Source: Coxiella endosymbiont of Amblyomma nuttalli
GTDB taxonomy: Bacteria > Pseudomonadota > Gammaproteobacteria > Coxiellales > Coxiellaceae
Length of the DNA: 64,000 nucleotides
Direction: 5' to 3'
Assembly (NCBI RefSeq): GCF_018107685.1
Contig: NZ_CP064834.1
Location: 930,001 to 994,000, forward strand
Of the stretch, positions 43,645-56,006 are shown one piece after another. The translations under genes were made by a program, and so were the position numbers. A model generated the notes under the pieces. That model worked only from the letters and a program-made list of their open reading frames with translations, did not search any database and was not told the DNA's origin. Position 1 is the first letter of the stretch; each line of letters starts with the position of its first letter.

Positions 43645-44595
43645 AGACATCTATTACTTCCATAAAAAAGCAACAAGCTACCATTTAGCTACTATATACA
43701 TCGTCATGCCTCACATTCTTCATACTCCCTTGGTAAGTGATCATGAAGATGAGCTTTAAAAGCATTTACTTTAAAAGTATTATACTATGCATATCAAAGA
43801 CAAATTGGATCTCTATTCCTTTATCAAAAGCACATTCTTTTTTGATAGACACACTGAATTAAACCTATTTCTCTCGTGTTATCAGCACTTATTTTTTTAT
43901 ACTTGTATTTACTTGTATCATAAAAATAAACACAGATCTTATCTCTTACTCTATTGCTCTGTTTCTTGTTTCTGTGTTTATATACTTGAAAACGATATAT
44001 AGAAACAGCTACGGAAGTTCTGCAGAGATTTACAAGCACGATAAATCAAAAGAGAAAAAGTACCTCTTAAAAATAAAGCTTCTCCTATAACCTCTTATAT
44101 TTTGTTAGTATTTCAAAAATACAATGCTTATTCATACAATACAGCATACATATTAATAGCTATGAACTGAAAAGTGTCAAATAATCCGATTAGCACCAAA
44201 ACTTATAAGGCAAAAACCACATATTGTAGCGGCGTAGAAAATAGTGGTGTTTGGTAATTGAGCACGAGATATTATTCCATCCCTTCATCTCTCCACCAAA
44301 AATTGCATTCATAAATAACGAAAATATGAATACTTATAAGTATTCATATTAGACGTATTAAGCGCCTGATTTTACTAATCAATCGCAACGTTCGTAATGA
44401 TTTTACACATTACCTTTCTAAAAGCACTTTCTAAGAACATGTCAAAAATAGAATTCACTTAAAGTGCATTGTATAAAAACAACACACCATATACTTTTAA
44501 ACAAAAATGATTTGTTAACAGAAATACTTTGATTATAAACTTAAATAAGATTGATGATATGGATTTTTCATGGGCTTTTTGTCAATATTATAGAT
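43645..44595. other. Gene-free stretch, 0.95 kb
   Basis: Between aroB and aroE. The 71-codon frames on both strands near 43787-44039 look like chance. It carries a perfect 28-bp palindrome at 44323-44350 and a short sequence at 44246-44255 shared with 18592-18601. Confidence 0.5.
44323..44350. repeat. Perfect 28-bp palindrome
   Basis: AATATGAATACTTA is followed with no spacer by its exact reverse complement. It lies 245 bp upstream of the preferred aroE start. Confidence 0.85.
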
Positions 44596-45405
44596 ATGAA
44601 TAAATATGCAATCATCGGTAATCCCATAGAACATAGTTTATCACCAACTATTTTTCAGGCATTCGCTGAACAAACGCATCAATCATTTGAATATTTTAAA
44701 ATAAAAGCTCCGCTCGATGGCTTTGCTGCAGCTATCGCGCAATTCCAAGAAGAAGGTGGGAAAGGCATCAATGTTACTTTGCCTTTCAAATACGAAGCCT
44801 ACCAATTGGCTAATATAAAAAGCCAGAAAATAAATGTATCAAGTGCTTTACAATTTTTGGACAATGGAAACATTTATGCTGTTAATTATGATGGTTTAGG
44901 TTTAGTTCTAGATTTAACATGCAATCATAATATAACGTTAAAACAAAAATCTATTTTAATTATCGGCGCAGGTGGTGCAACTCAAGGTATTATAGCATCG
45001 CTTATCAAGACAATGCCTGCAAAAATTGTTATTGTTAATCGAACCGCCACGAAAGCGCGCAAACTGGCCAATTTCTTTCAATCATATGGTAACATTAGTG
45101 GGGTTGGTTTTGATGCATTAAAATCTGAACATTACGATATTATCATTCACGCGACGAGCTTGGGTCACCAAGGGAAAGTACCTGCTTTACCAGATGGTTT
45201 AATAGCTTCACATACTTATTGTTACGATCTTTCTTATGGAAAGAGTGCTATGCCGTTTTTACACTGGGCAAGAAGTCATGGTGCAATATATTATTTTGAT
45301 GGTCTAGGTATGTTAGTGGAACATAACGCCTCTCTTTTTAATTTGTGGTTTAACATACGTCCTAGTACGCATGCTGTTATTAAAATGCTTCATACTCACC
45401 TGTGA
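44596..45405 (+). CDS. aroE: Shikimate dehydrogenase-like protein with altered substrate site
   Basis: NADP-dependent reduction of 3-dehydroshikimate to shikimate. From ATG 44596 it is 269 aa (E. coli 272); the frame is open from 44551. Matches to AroE include [21 protein letters not shown] with the catalytic Lys, the retained Asp in [23 protein letters not shown] and DGLGMLVEH. Against E. coli AroE several shikimate-contacting positions differ: GAVNTL reads NVSSAL (Asn86 to Ser), NTDG reads NYDG, and the Gln of MLVAQ is His. The fold looks intact, so either activity is retained with altered contacts or the gene is starting to decay. It is the only aroE seen here. Confidence 0.88.
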   Translation: MNKYAIIGNPIEHSLSPTIFQAFAEQTHQSFEYFKIKAPLDGFAAAIAQFQEEGGKGINVTLPFKYEAYQLANIKSQKINVSSALQFLDNGNIYAVNYDGLGLVLDLTCNHNITLKQKSILIIGAGGATQGIIASLIKTMPAKIVIVNRTATKARKLANFFQSYGNISGVGFDALKSEHYDIIIHATSLGHQGKVPALPDGLIASHTYCYDLSYGKSAMPFLHWARSHGAIYYFDGLGMLVEHNASLFNLWFNIRPSTHAVIKMLHTHL

Positions 45406-47182
45406 ATTGTCTCTTAGCAATTTATAACAGTTGATATTAATGAATAAAAATGTAGTTGTTTGTTTAGTCTCTTGTTTTACATATAATAAATGTTAAATTT
45501 AATCGTATGGCAATGAACTAACCTGGAGCAGTTTTTTACATAAGACAAATACGGATAGTTTTAGAAAATTTTATCTCATGGATGAATAGGATCTAAAGAC
45601 AGAACTTTTAGTAAGAACTACCAGTTAGGTGATAGTCATAAGCAACTCTTTCTTTATATTAACTTCCCACTATAAGAATGGTATTGCGTAGTACACCTGA
45701 TGATATTTCAGTATACCCGCTATGTGTTTCAGATCTTTTAAATATTTCAGATAACACTACTCAATATAAGCTAAAATGTACCGTTGTTTTCAATATTATC
45801 TGGGTCTATCAAGATAGCGCTGGGTTTGTGTTCTCTCAGTATATTTCTTTCGTAGTTAAGTGTATTTCTTTCTCAGTTATTGGGATAATCAATATTAAAA
45901 GTTCGATAAGATAAAGTCTTTGATTTTGTTTTTCAAAATACCTTGTTTAGTTCAAGCCTATTAACTTCAAGCATAGTGGTGATTGTATTCTTAATTTGCC
46001 CAAGAATATTTGTTGTTTTCGTAATATCGTGCTTCCCCTTAGTCTCGATATATCGTTCTTTACCGTCTTTATACTAAGGCACTATTGATAGGGTTTATAT
46101 GGGATACCGTTGTTAAATTCATGGGTTACAGGATAGACTATTTAGCTTAATGGAATTTTATAAAGATGCAAAGAATTTGATGAAGAATTAATAATCAACA
46201 TATGAGCTGAGAATAGCGGTAACAAGTAGCATGTGTTTATCCCTTTATAGCCAATGATATGGAGGTATTTTCTGCATGAGCTTCATTACAAATAATACAG
46301 TGCGATTTTGAATTCACTACAGACAGTCAGATCGTTTCTAAAAAACTAATAACTTAAGTCAATTGTTAGATTAGATTATTCATATGAGATTATCGCCGAA
46401 TTACTCAAGTGTCATCTTCATCAAGCAACATTGATAATCTTAGTTAATCTTTTCTTATCTGAAAATAAAATAGGGATACCTTTTATACCACTATGTGTAC
46501 GTTTGATGATATGATGCGTGGTAGTCTAAGAAAGTGTACATGGACGGTAAATGGGATTTATATTAATCTCCATTCTAAATAATTTTATAGAAAAAAATGG
46601 GCTTCTTTCTTAATGAGAATGATTTTGGCATTATACTCCCTAAATTAGATACTCCAGTATAATTCTCTTGGAATCACAGCGTACTGGATAATGACAGGCT
46701 GCAAGCGCTTTTATGATAGATATGACAAATATGGCAAGTCCTGTACTCTTGTCTATTTTGATTCTTAGGTGACTAAAAATATTCTTGCATGAATGAAGTA
46801 GCAATGGAGTGAGGGTTTCCAAGTGCCCCGTGGACTTTCTTTACTTTTAAACAATACTAAACAATACGCAAATAATTCTCAATCGAGATTAGCTTACCAT
46901 ACAAACCTACTAAAGCTTTTCAACCAGCTTGTTAGGATAACCTTTACTTTAATATAATAATCTCTTAAGTAGTATTGGTAAGATTATTTTCCTATAGAAG
47001 TTTTAATGCAATAATAGCGAAGATCGTGATGTTAAAAATGACGATGTGATTGTGATTGATTAAAAGTCCGTTTTTTAAAATGCCATCACAATTGATAAAT
47101 TTAAGTGCCTACATAGATTAAAATTAATGAAAAGAATCATTAGGTTAAATTAATTTTTGAGTTTGTTATCAGTATTTCATCA
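45406..47182. other. Gene-free stretch, 1.8 kb
   Basis: No credible gene on either strand; the 78-codon frame at 45678-45914 contains a 21-bp imperfect tandem duplication (45838-45879) and has no family features. Confidence 0.5.
45838..45879. repeat. Tandem micro-duplication, 21 bp x2 (18/21)
   Basis: Units at 45838-45858 and 45859-45879 share 18 of 21 positions, with a common TATTTCTTTC core. Confidence 0.75.
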
Positions 47183-48007
47183 TCAATATATTTGATATCT
47201 TTGAATAAAGGTTAAAATAAGCTGAGTTAATTTTTCAGTCGCCAATTTGACACCACGTAAGGTTTGTTCGTGAGTGACTTTTTCTTTTGTGATTCCCGCA
47301 GAAAAATTACTAACAACGGAAATTACACCGACGCGCATATTACAATGTCGCGCAGTGATAACTTCTGGAATTGTCGACATGCCAACGATATCAGCACCCA
47401 AAATTCGGTACGCATTAATTTCGGAAGGTGTTTCAAACGCAGGGCCCAAAACACCAAAATAAACTCCTTCTGGCAAATCAATTTTTAATTGATTAGCAAT
47501 TTCTAAAAATTGAGTTCGAAAGTGAGGATCATAAGAGTCTTCCATACTGACGAATCGAGGTCCAAAATCATCTTCGTTTTGACCCGTAAGTACATTGTTA
47601 AATTGAAAATTAATATGATCTCTCACTAAAACCAAAGTGCCAGGTTTAATATCTTCCCGCAAAGATCCAACAGCATTAGTAGCCAACCAGGTTTCGCAAC
47701 CCAGTAGCTTTATCGTGCGTACCATGGTTTTAATCACATTATTGTCAGCACCTTCGTAATAGTGCGCACGACCGCTTAAACAAGCAACAGGAACATCTTT
47801 AATTCTACCTAAATGTAAATTTCCTGCATGGCCTACAATGCTTGATTTATAAAATCCTGGCAGTTCATGATAAGAAATAATGATGGTATCTTCAATTTCA
47901 TTAGACAGCTCACCGAGCCCAGATCCTAAGACGATAGCTAATTTAGGTTGAAAATTGGGAGCACGATGACGAATTTCTTTGAATGCATTATAAGAAGCAA
48001 ATGTCAT
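47183..48007 (-). CDS. Purine nucleoside phosphorylase (trimeric, PunA/XapA type)
   Basis: Phosphorolysis of purine (deoxy)nucleosides to base and (deoxy)ribose 1-phosphate. It is 274 aa. The phosphate-binding LGSGLG (27-32), the ELPGF and GHAGN segments, GRAHYYEG, TNAVGSL, and the base-site stretch GPAFETPSEINAYRILGADIVGMSTIPEVITARH with the conserved Glu and Met are all present. This is the low-molecular-mass trimeric PNP family rather than hexameric DeoD. It may feed host nucleosides into the purine pool alongside Prs. It stands alone. Confidence 0.93.
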   Translation of the reverse strand: MTFASYNAFKEIRHRAPNFQPKLAIVLGSGLGELSNEIEDTIIISYHELPGFYKSSIVGHAGNLHLGRIKDVPVACLSGRAHYYEGADNNVIKTMVRTIKLLGCETWLATNAVGSLREDIKPGTLVLVRDHINFQFNNVLTGQNEDDFGPRFVSMEDSYDPHFRTQFLEIANQLKIDLPEGVYFGVLGPAFETPSEINAYRILGADIVGMSTIPEVITARHCNMRVGVISVVSNFSAGITKEKVTHEQTLRGVKLATEKLTQLILTFIQRYQIY

Positions 48008-49519
48008 ATTCTTTTGCCGCTAATAGTAGTTATAAATGATCTTCTGTTTACCAAGCATGCGATTAGATAACCAAGTAAGTTTATTCTTATATTAAGTTGT
48101 CTACAAGCGATAACTTGTTTCACTTTGCAGTAGACTTGTCAAAAAAATCCTAATCCTACAACTTGTTAATTCTATAATTAATACGTTGTGGGGACGCGTT
48201 TCTATTTTCTAACTTGACATTATATATGCGATGTCTTTTACAATGTTGACCATTTTATCTTGTTTTATTAATAAAGTAAGTAGAATTATATGAGAGATTG
48301 ATAAGAAAGTCTTTAAAAGCCATGATTTGGTTTATAACTCCGTTGTAAGACTAAATAATATTTTTTAGTGAGCACTTCTTCTGTAATGATATTCTATAAT
48401 GATGCTTATCAACCGTTTGCTATTGTTAAACATTCCTATTAGTTCTAATAACGAAAAGCATACTGATTCCAAAAAATTGGAAAAATATTTAGTGCACCGC
48501 TGAAGATTGTTACGACATGTTGTGCCATGACCATGATCTTACCATGGTTCAAATAATGGTTCGAGTGTCGTTAGTCCGTTACAGAAACGTAGAGATTTGT
48601 TAAGACTATAGTTGTGTCGTGTTTGATTTCGGACAATCAATATCTGAGATACATCTCTCTAGATAACAGAACATTCTAAATGGGTGTTATGTGATTTGAT
48701 TGTTGGTCTTGCACACGCGCTCTTAAGCTCAGAGTCTAAGAAAAACCGATAAATTGTAGGAGATTTTAACTTTGATTTTAGTTCTTCCTTCCCCTCTAAT
48801 TGTTACAATATATAATTTCTATTAGAAAGCTACAACAATCAGAAATGAGTAATATAAATTTTCTTTTTTAAAAATGATTTCTAGTATTTCTAGTATGATG
48901 CTGAATACTTTGCAAGATCGTCTTTAGTTACATAGTGCTCTTTTGAATCTGAATTACAAATCTAACCAAAATGGAGGAGAATCTGATGTTATACCACTCG
49001 GTTGTGATTTATTTAAATCCTCTCCTGCCCTAAAGCCCGACGATAATTACAGATAATTACGAGTGATGGTGGTGATGAGTTCTATTGTAGATCTTTCTGC
49101 TATAGATCTTCGGTTAAGGATGTTGCATTTTTATAAAAATAAATAAAGAATGTTTGAGTATTCTCCAATACCAAGTCAGACTTGGTGTTTTCGTGACTCA
49201 TGCTAACTAAGTACACTGACAGGCTTGTTAAAATCTGATCTTTAACCTTTCTTTAACTTTTCTTTATCTTAAAACCATCTTTATACAAAGATGGTAACGC
49301 TAGCTTTACACATACGATATTCTTTTCACGATCTACTCACAGAATCTGTTGCAGTAGATGCCAGAAAGCACGTGCTATGGATATATATGAATGCTGCCTG
49401 ATGACGAAGAACCGTTATACCCAAATGGCAAAGTGTGTAAAGTTCTATATCACTCTAAGGTATAGAATTACATAAGACGAGATTAATAACACAGATTTAA
49501 CAAAAGGCTGGTGGGCAAG
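48008..49519. other. Gene-free stretch, 1.5 kb
   Basis: No credible gene. It contains a hairpin at 49167-49189 (AATACCAAGT/ACTTGGTGTT with one G-U pair, then TTTT) oriented for the plus strand, where no upstream gene is known, and the probable rpiA terminator at 49271-49295. Confidence 0.5.
49271..49295 (-). terminator. Probable intrinsic terminator of rpiA
   Basis: Read on the minus strand, ACCATCTTT and AAAGATGGT form a 9-bp stem over a 4-nt loop, followed by TTTT. It lies about 225 bp past the rpiA stop on the same strand. Confidence 0.5.
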
Positions 49520-50185
49520 TCAAGTCTTTTGATAAAGCCGAACGCCACCAGCAGTGCCCACTAGCAGAGTATCAGCAGGACGATGAGCGAATAAACCATT
49601 GGTTATAACGCCTGGGAGATTATTGAGGGTTTCTTCTAATTTGATAGGATCTATAATATTCAGATTATGAACATCTAAAATCACATTTTTATTATCTGTA
49701 ATGAATCCTTGACGATAAACAGGGTCTCCCTCAAGTTTCACGATTTCTCGGGCGACAAAACTTCGCGCCATCTGGATAACTTCGATCGGCAAAGGAAATT
49801 TACCTAAAACATCAACACGTTTACTTTCATCTACAATGCAGATAAATCGTTTAGCAGCAGCAGCAATAATCTTTTCTCGGGTAAGAGCACCACCACCTCC
49901 CTTAAGGAGATAAAAATGTTCATTAAATTCATCTGCCCCATCTATATATACTTCCAGATTGGAAACCGAATTTAAGTCAATAACGGGAATACCTCGTTCT
50001 TTTAATCGTCTTTCAGTTGCTACTGAGCTGGCGACAGCGCCTTCAATTTGATGTTTCTTTTCAGCAAGTGCATCAATAAAATAATTGACCGTTGAGCCTG
50101 TACCTACACCAATAACGTCAATATTTTTAATATATTGCATCAATTCTAAGGCGACTGCTTGCTTATAATCATCTAGGTCAGACAT
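49520..50185 (-). CDS. rpiA: Ribose-5-phosphate isomerase A
   Basis: Interconverts ribose 5-phosphate and ribulose 5-phosphate, feeding Prs. It is 221 aa (E. coli 219). GVGTGSTV (27-34) binds the phosphate; D82 and D85 in IDGADEF and the catalytic E104 in [11 protein letters not shown] are present. Together with Rpe it keeps the non-oxidative pentose phosphate branch. It stands alone, with gene-free DNA on both sides. Confidence 0.97.
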   Translation of the reverse strand: MSDLDDYKQAVALELMQYIKNIDVIGVGTGSTVNYFIDALAEKKHQIEGAVASSVATERRLKERGIPVIDLNSVSNLEVYIDGADEFNEHFYLLKGGGGALTREKIIAAAAKRFICIVDESKRVDVLGKFPLPIEVIQMARSFVAREIVKLEGDPVYRQGFITDNKNVILDVHNLNIIDPIKLEETLNNLPGVITNGLFAHRPADTLLVGTAGGVRLYQKT

Positions 50186-51850
50186 CTTTTCTCCGTATTT
50201 GCAGGTTGCTAATTCTCTCTAATCTATATGACACGAATAACATTGCCATTGATTGAAGCGCCCCGGCATGATTAAAAACTGCGTTGGCAACATCTGCTAT
50301 AGAAGTTAAGCTTTTGTTTCATTTATCTAACGCTTCATACAAGACACTGCCGCCTTAAACATAACACATAGTTATTTCTGTTATTAATATTTCTGTTATT
50401 CATCCTAATGCGAGAGATTGAGCAAAGCCAAAGCAAGCAGGAAAATAAGAAGCCGACCAGCTATTATCTATCAGCGCAATATAAGCTTCTAAAACGCTTA
50501 TATCACAATTCAATCTTTTTTCATATTTTAACAAAAGTTGTACGACGTCATTATCTCTAATCCTAGGTCAAGAGATTACTGCACCAATGCTGCACATCGT
50601 ATCTACTTGTCTATTAACTTGATTACTGTGATGGTAGTGGCATTATATGTATAGTTAGAGTTATTATAATCATCCGGTAGTGACCACGTTTCTAAGGTAG
50701 CGGAATGTTTAACTATCTGAATTCGTACTCTTTCTCAGACGATTTTAGGTATAACAGACTACAAATACTTTCTCTCAAAAACTGTCTCAATACTATACAA
50801 TAGTAATGACGGCTGTATTCTGCAATAACAAATCTGCGTACTCACATATATCGTTCAATTTCTTTCTAGAAAGAAAGATACAACTACCATTAACTATAGG
50901 TCTTCATGATAGTTATTATCTGCTCTGTGATCAACGATAATAACCTGCAATGAAAATACATGGGATTCCGAAACACCTATCCAAATCCATAATCAAGTGT
51001 ATTCTAGATAATAAGAGACTATCCTGAGGGATAATATCAACTAATTAACATGTATTGGTCATTATCGCAGTTATTCTCCTAATCCTAAATTGCAATAAAT
51101 ACATATAATACGATTCCTGACGATGATATTTGAGTAGCTATCTTTCGGCAATTATCGATAATGAATGATAGAATTAATATCATCCGATACGGGACTCCGT
51201 GAGTTTTCTGCAAGTTTTTTGCCGTTTCGATATTTTGTCCTTTTCAATGCAAAACATTTGTTAATGATTCTTGGAAAGTAACTCAAAAGAGTATAAATGG
51301 GATAATCTAATAATTACGAACAGAGCTTAAGACAAATGCCATAATTGCGATAATAGTTATCTTCTTTTTTCATAAAATCTACACAGTCTTTGATTAAAGA
51401 CGTAATGAGAGTAGTGCATAAAAGTACATTATATAGTTGAAAGTATAATACTAAATCAAAGAGTTATATTGTATCTACAAGCAATATGGCAGTTGGTAGT
51501 TTCTGAAAAATTGCTGCAACAATGCAAAATCTTCAACTTGTTGCACAAAGTATCTGTTTCGTTCCATCTCTGTGCATCATGAATGTCCTTGTCAACAAAC
51601 ATATTACTATTGGCTAGAATGAGATATACGCTTCATTTTTCCAGATAGGACGGGACGATAGATAGTTAAATGGGAAACGACGAGATTCGTGCACAATATA
51701 CTGTGTTTGTGTACAATGTGCGGCTTGATTTATCAAAAAATAATTTCTTTATCTCCACAGGCGCTCTTGACCCTATTACCAATCTTAGTAAAACATAGAA
51801 TTCTAACGACCGCCAAATCATTCTTACTTCTCATAAAGAATATACTTCCT
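50186..51850. other. Gene-free stretch, 1.7 kb
   Basis: No credible gene. A 15-bp tandem duplication (14/15) lies at 50374-50403. The 61-codon frame at 51689-51874 overlaps the prlC end and is not supported. Confidence 0.5.
50374..50403. repeat. Tandem micro-duplication, 15 bp x2 (14/15)
   Basis: ATTTCTGTTATTAAT is followed directly by ATTTCTGTTATTCAT. Confidence 0.8.
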
Positions 51851-53893
51851 CTACAAAATCCCTCTTTGTCGTAACAAAGCCTTCATATTTGGTTCTCGAT
51901 TCCGAAAAGCTTTAAACAAATCCATTGGATCTTTTGATCCCCCTGGTTCTAAAATATAAGTCAGAAATTTTTGCGCGCTATTGTAATCAAAAATACCATT
52001 TTCTTCAAAAACTGAAAACGCATCTGCTGCCATCATTTCAGCCCATTTATAGCTATAATAACCTGCAGCATAACCACCCGCAAAGATATGCGAAAAACTA
52101 TGTTGAAATCTGTTAAAAGGCGGATAGGTAATTACATCAATTACGGAACGTATTTCATCAAGAATGTGTTGAATTTGATTTTTTTCTTTCGGGTTGAACT
52201 CCATATGCAATCGCATGTCCAATAAAGCAAATTCTAATTGGCGCATAATTTGCATCGCCGCATGAAAATTTTTTGCTTTATTTAAGCGTTGAAATAGATT
52301 ATCAGATAAAGATTCTCCTGATTGATAGTGTCTAGCAATCAAATGAAGTGATTCTTTTTGCCACACCCAATTTTCGAGAAATTGGCTAGCCAATTCTACA
52401 GCATCCCATGGTATACCATGAATACCTGATATCGCAGCATAATCAATTTTAGTCAGCATATGCTGAAGCGCATGTCCAAATTCGTGAAATAAGGTATTGA
52501 CTTCATCATGGCTAAATAAAACAGGTTGGCCGCTAACTGGTGGATTTAAATTACATACGATAAAAGCAATAGGCAATTGCAGCTTCCCGTTAGACAGTCG
52601 ACGCCTTGTTTGATAATTATCCATCCATGCACCTCCACGCTTCTTTTCACGTGCGTAAAGATCGAAATAAAAATAAGAGACTAAATGATTTCGATTATCA
52701 TATACACCATAGCAACGTACATCCGGATGCCATACATCCACTTCATCGATCGATTTAATGGTAATTTGAAATAGCCTGTTTACTATTTTGAAAAGTCCTT
52801 GGATGACTTGTGGTTCCGGAAAATAAGGACGTAAATCTTCCTGAGAAATATCATATTGCTGTTTACGTAACTTCTCTGATGCATAAACAATATCCCATGC
52901 TTCTAATTTTTTTATCCTTAATGCTTTTTTAGAAAATTCACAGAGAATCTTAAGTTCTGCTTTTGCTTTTGGCAAAGCAGTTTGTGTAAGTGCATTTAAA
53001 AAATCAATTACTTTTTTCGGTGATTTAAGCATGCGTGTGGTGAGTGAATATTCTGCAAAATTAGAAAAACCAAGTAGCTTAGCTAACTCCAAACGACAAC
53101 AAAGAATTTCTTCCATGATGGTCGAATTATCCCAATGTCCCGCGTTGGGACCTTGGTCAGAAGCGCGAGTGACAAAAGCCGTATACATTTCCTCGCGCAA
53201 TGTTCGCGAGCCTGCATATGTGATCACCGCTAAATAAGAAGGGATTTCTAATGTGAATATCCATCCCTTCAAACTTCTTTGCTTTGCTGTTTGTCGCGCA
53301 GCCATTTTAGCATGTTCAGGAAGACCACGAAGCTCATTTTCATTAGTTATCTGTTTATACCAGCTCTGCGTTGCATCTAATAAATTTTCTTCAAATTTGT
53401 TTTGTAATTGTGATAATGTTTTTACCAATTTAGCAAAATATTGTTTTTTTTCAGTCGATAAAGTAACACCAGCCAATTTAAAATCTCGTATTTCATTGTC
53501 GATAACTTTCTTTTGCGCCATATCGAGTTTCTGATATTCTGTCCCTTCTGCAATCGATTGGATTGCGTGGAAAAGTTTTTCGTGATGGCTTAATTCTGTT
53601 GAATAGTCCATCAATTTAGGAAGACAAGCGTGATACACATCTCGTAACTCTGGGGAGTTGACAACTGAATTGAGATGACTTACTGGTGCCCAAAAATGAT
53701 GTAATCGATCATTAATATCTTCAATTGGCTGAATTAACGTGTCCCATGTAAAATTCTTTCTTGAAGTAATCAGTCGATTGATTTTATCTCTATTATCTGT
53801 TAGTAGACGATCTAATGACAGTTCAATCTCGTCAAGTGCAATCGTAGTAAATTGCGGCAAATCAATCTTAGTAACTATTTCCCTCATCGCCAT
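51851..53893 (-). CDS. prlC: Oligopeptidase A (M3 zinc metallopeptidase)
   Basis: Cytoplasmic endopeptidase degrading short peptides, including cleaved signal peptides. It is 680 aa, the same as the E. coli enzyme. The zinc motif is HEFGH (H470, E471, H474) in LFHEFGHALQHML, and the third ligand Glu lies downstream in the WDAVELASQFLENW block. The N-terminal start MAMREIV has alternative ATG codons at residues 1 and 3. The C terminus has PGGSKDPMDLFKAFRNREPNMKALLRQRGI, the family ending. In E. coli rsmJ neighbours prlC; here rsmJ is 34 kb away. Confidence 0.96.
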   Translation of the reverse strand: MAMREIVTKIDLPQFTTIALDEIELSLDRLLTDNRDKINRLITSRKNFTWDTLIQPIEDINDRLHHFWAPVSHLNSVVNSPELRDVYHACLPKLMDYSTELSHHEKLFHAIQSIAEGTEYQKLDMAQKKVIDNEIRDFKLAGVTLSTEKKQYFAKLVKTLSQLQNKFEENLLDATQSWYKQITNENELRGLPEHAKMAARQTAKQRSLKGWIFTLEIPSYLAVITYAGSRTLREEMYTAFVTRASDQGPNAGHWDNSTIMEEILCCRLELAKLLGFSNFAEYSLTTRMLKSPKKVIDFLNALTQTALPKAKAELKILCEFSKKALRIKKLEAWDIVYASEKLRKQQYDISQEDLRPYFPEPQVIQGLFKIVNRLFQITIKSIDEVDVWHPDVRCYGVYDNRNHLVSYFYFDLYAREKKRGGAWMDNYQTRRRLSNGKLQLPIAFIVCNLNPPVSGQPVLFSHDEVNTLFHEFGHALQHMLTKIDYAAISGIHGIPWDAVELASQFLENWVWQKESLHLIARHYQSGESLSDNLFQRLNKAKNFHAAMQIMRQLEFALLDMRLHMEFNPKEKNQIQHILDEIRSVIDVITYPPFNRFQHSFSHIFAGGYAAGYYSYKWAEMMAADAFSVFEENGIFDYNSAQKFLTYILEPGGSKDPMDLFKAFRNREPNMKALLRQRGIL

Positions 53894-56006
53894 ATTATAA
53901 CGGCTTATTTTACTAGATAAAATAAATTTGGTAATTTAAGATACCATAGAGGGTGCGGTCGTCTTCAAAATCACTTCATTAATTCTCGAAGTGTAATGCA
54001 CAACCCATACTTAACTGTTGTTTTATTGTAATACATCCAGTTCTATAAAAATGCTTCTTAATACTGAGAATCCCATAATCTTTAATTATGCATTATTGTC
54101 TAACGTTTACAATGCTTATGTGTGATAAACATGATAACGTCCAACTCTCTGTATAGTAATGTATAGAAAGTACATATAGCAAATCAGAATTAAGCGTCAA
54201 CATATTAAGCGATATTAGAATATCACCTTCCTTCGTGCAATTACTCCAATGTCACTGGAAATAAATACCAAAAATAATGAAAAACACTTTGCGTGTATTC
54301 ATTTTATCACCTAATTTTTAAAGGATTACCGTGCAATCCTTTAAAAATAAAACCTATTGCAATGATTTGATACACCAAAAATCTTACTCATTATTTTCCA
54401 TCTTTGTGACGTGTCCAAGATTTTCAATTAATCCCACTAAAAACAATCTGCGATAGAATTTATATGGGCTATATTCCTGATCCTTATTCCCAATCCTTAT
54501 ATTGTTTAGCTTGAACTTAATTGTCTAGTTATAAGAAATAAAGCTATATTAATAGGGTTGGTTGAATAAACATAGTGATGAGTGATAAAGGTTGAGAGAG
54601 TCTAAAGACGGTATTCTTAATGCATAAAGCACCACCTTCAATTGATATGAAAAACCCAATTGATCGTTTTTATATCATTTGGAGTAATTGCTAATTCAGC
54701 TTAGAATGCTTCCATTGCCTCTCTAGGTTGTATATAGTGTCTGTTTTAATATCTCTCTGACATCTCTTCTTAAAGTGCGTTTTAACTCATCAACAGATTC
54801 AATCGATCGTGTGCTAACTCTTTTGATTAAGCGATTATCAATTTAGTGCTTCTGATAAAGCTACAGAATATATCAGAAACACTGTTGAACGCAACGTGAT
54901 TTAGTATATTTACTTTATAGCTAATATTACCGAAGAACTTAGCATCATAACCTATTATTTTAGAAGTATTTAGTATCTGAAATTATCTTGTCTATACTTT
55001 CTACTAATCCAACTGGTAAAGTTCAATTTTGTTTTATCTATCATGGAGATAACGTTAAAAGATCTAAAAATACATAACGATAAACTTAAAAACAAGTATT
55101 AATCTTTTATAAAAATAATATGCATCTATTGTTAGATTAAATTAATAATTATAAAGTTGTAGAATTGCAAACACCTTGAGATCATTTGAAAGTTTAAATT
55201 AAGAAAGATAGCCAAGATTATAATGCGATAATCCGTGTACATCAGTTTCTAAGACATATGGATGCTCGACTTTCACTTTAAAGAGTGACTACCATCGATA
55301 AAAATTTAAAAAATGATCATCCAGTTTAATGTCTAATCCAGCATTTCTCAACTTCGGATATGATTCTTGATTTTAAATTTGACTCATTTTCTCAATTAAT
55401 TACTCGCTTCTCAATGTAACGTAATAACGAAATTTTATACTCAATCATTCTATGCCTAAGTACTTTAATTGAACAAAATTAATTATCCTGAAGTTTAAGA
55501 TTATCATTTCCTTATTTAAATACTCATGAGAGTATAAGCTACTAACTCTTAAAAAATGTCCTGTCTAAAACAGATATTGACATCCGTTTCAAAAAAACTT
55601 CGAAATAAAATTGAATGTTATCTTTAACATATTTAAACCTCAATGTGCTTTTCTATTATCGGTAATGCACACTCTAATATCCTTTATATCCTCCTAACGT
55701 ATTGATGAATATTTTATTTTCTTATTTGATGATGTTAATCTTTAATATATTGAATTTTTTAATTAGACTTGTTAACGACAGATTTGCTAGTATTGTGATT
55801 TAAAATGTTGTTTAACCTTTTGGGGTTAGTTCGCCTCTTCAATTTGATAAAAACACGAACTAGTTTTTTAAAACATTGGAAACGATTGGATATGTTTCCT
55901 TATATTTTTGAAAGAAAACTTAATAAAGGTTTACGTTAGCAAATCAGATCTTTGTAATCATCTAAAATGCAAAATAAGCGGTGAATATATATGGAGTTAG
56001 AAAAAA
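53894..56006. other. Gene-free stretch, 2.1 kb
   Basis: No credible gene in either direction. A perfect inverted repeat with 14-bp arms lies at 54314-54348. The DNA just before rplY is very AT-rich, and I cannot assign a promoter confidently. Confidence 0.5.
54314..54348. repeat. Perfect inverted repeat, 14-bp arms, 7-nt spacer
   Basis: ATTTTTAAAGGATT and AATCCTTTAAAAAT flank ACCGTGC. The stem is terminator-like, and A/T-runs are within the arms, but no flanking gene ends nearby; prlC starts 420 bp away. Confidence 0.75.
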
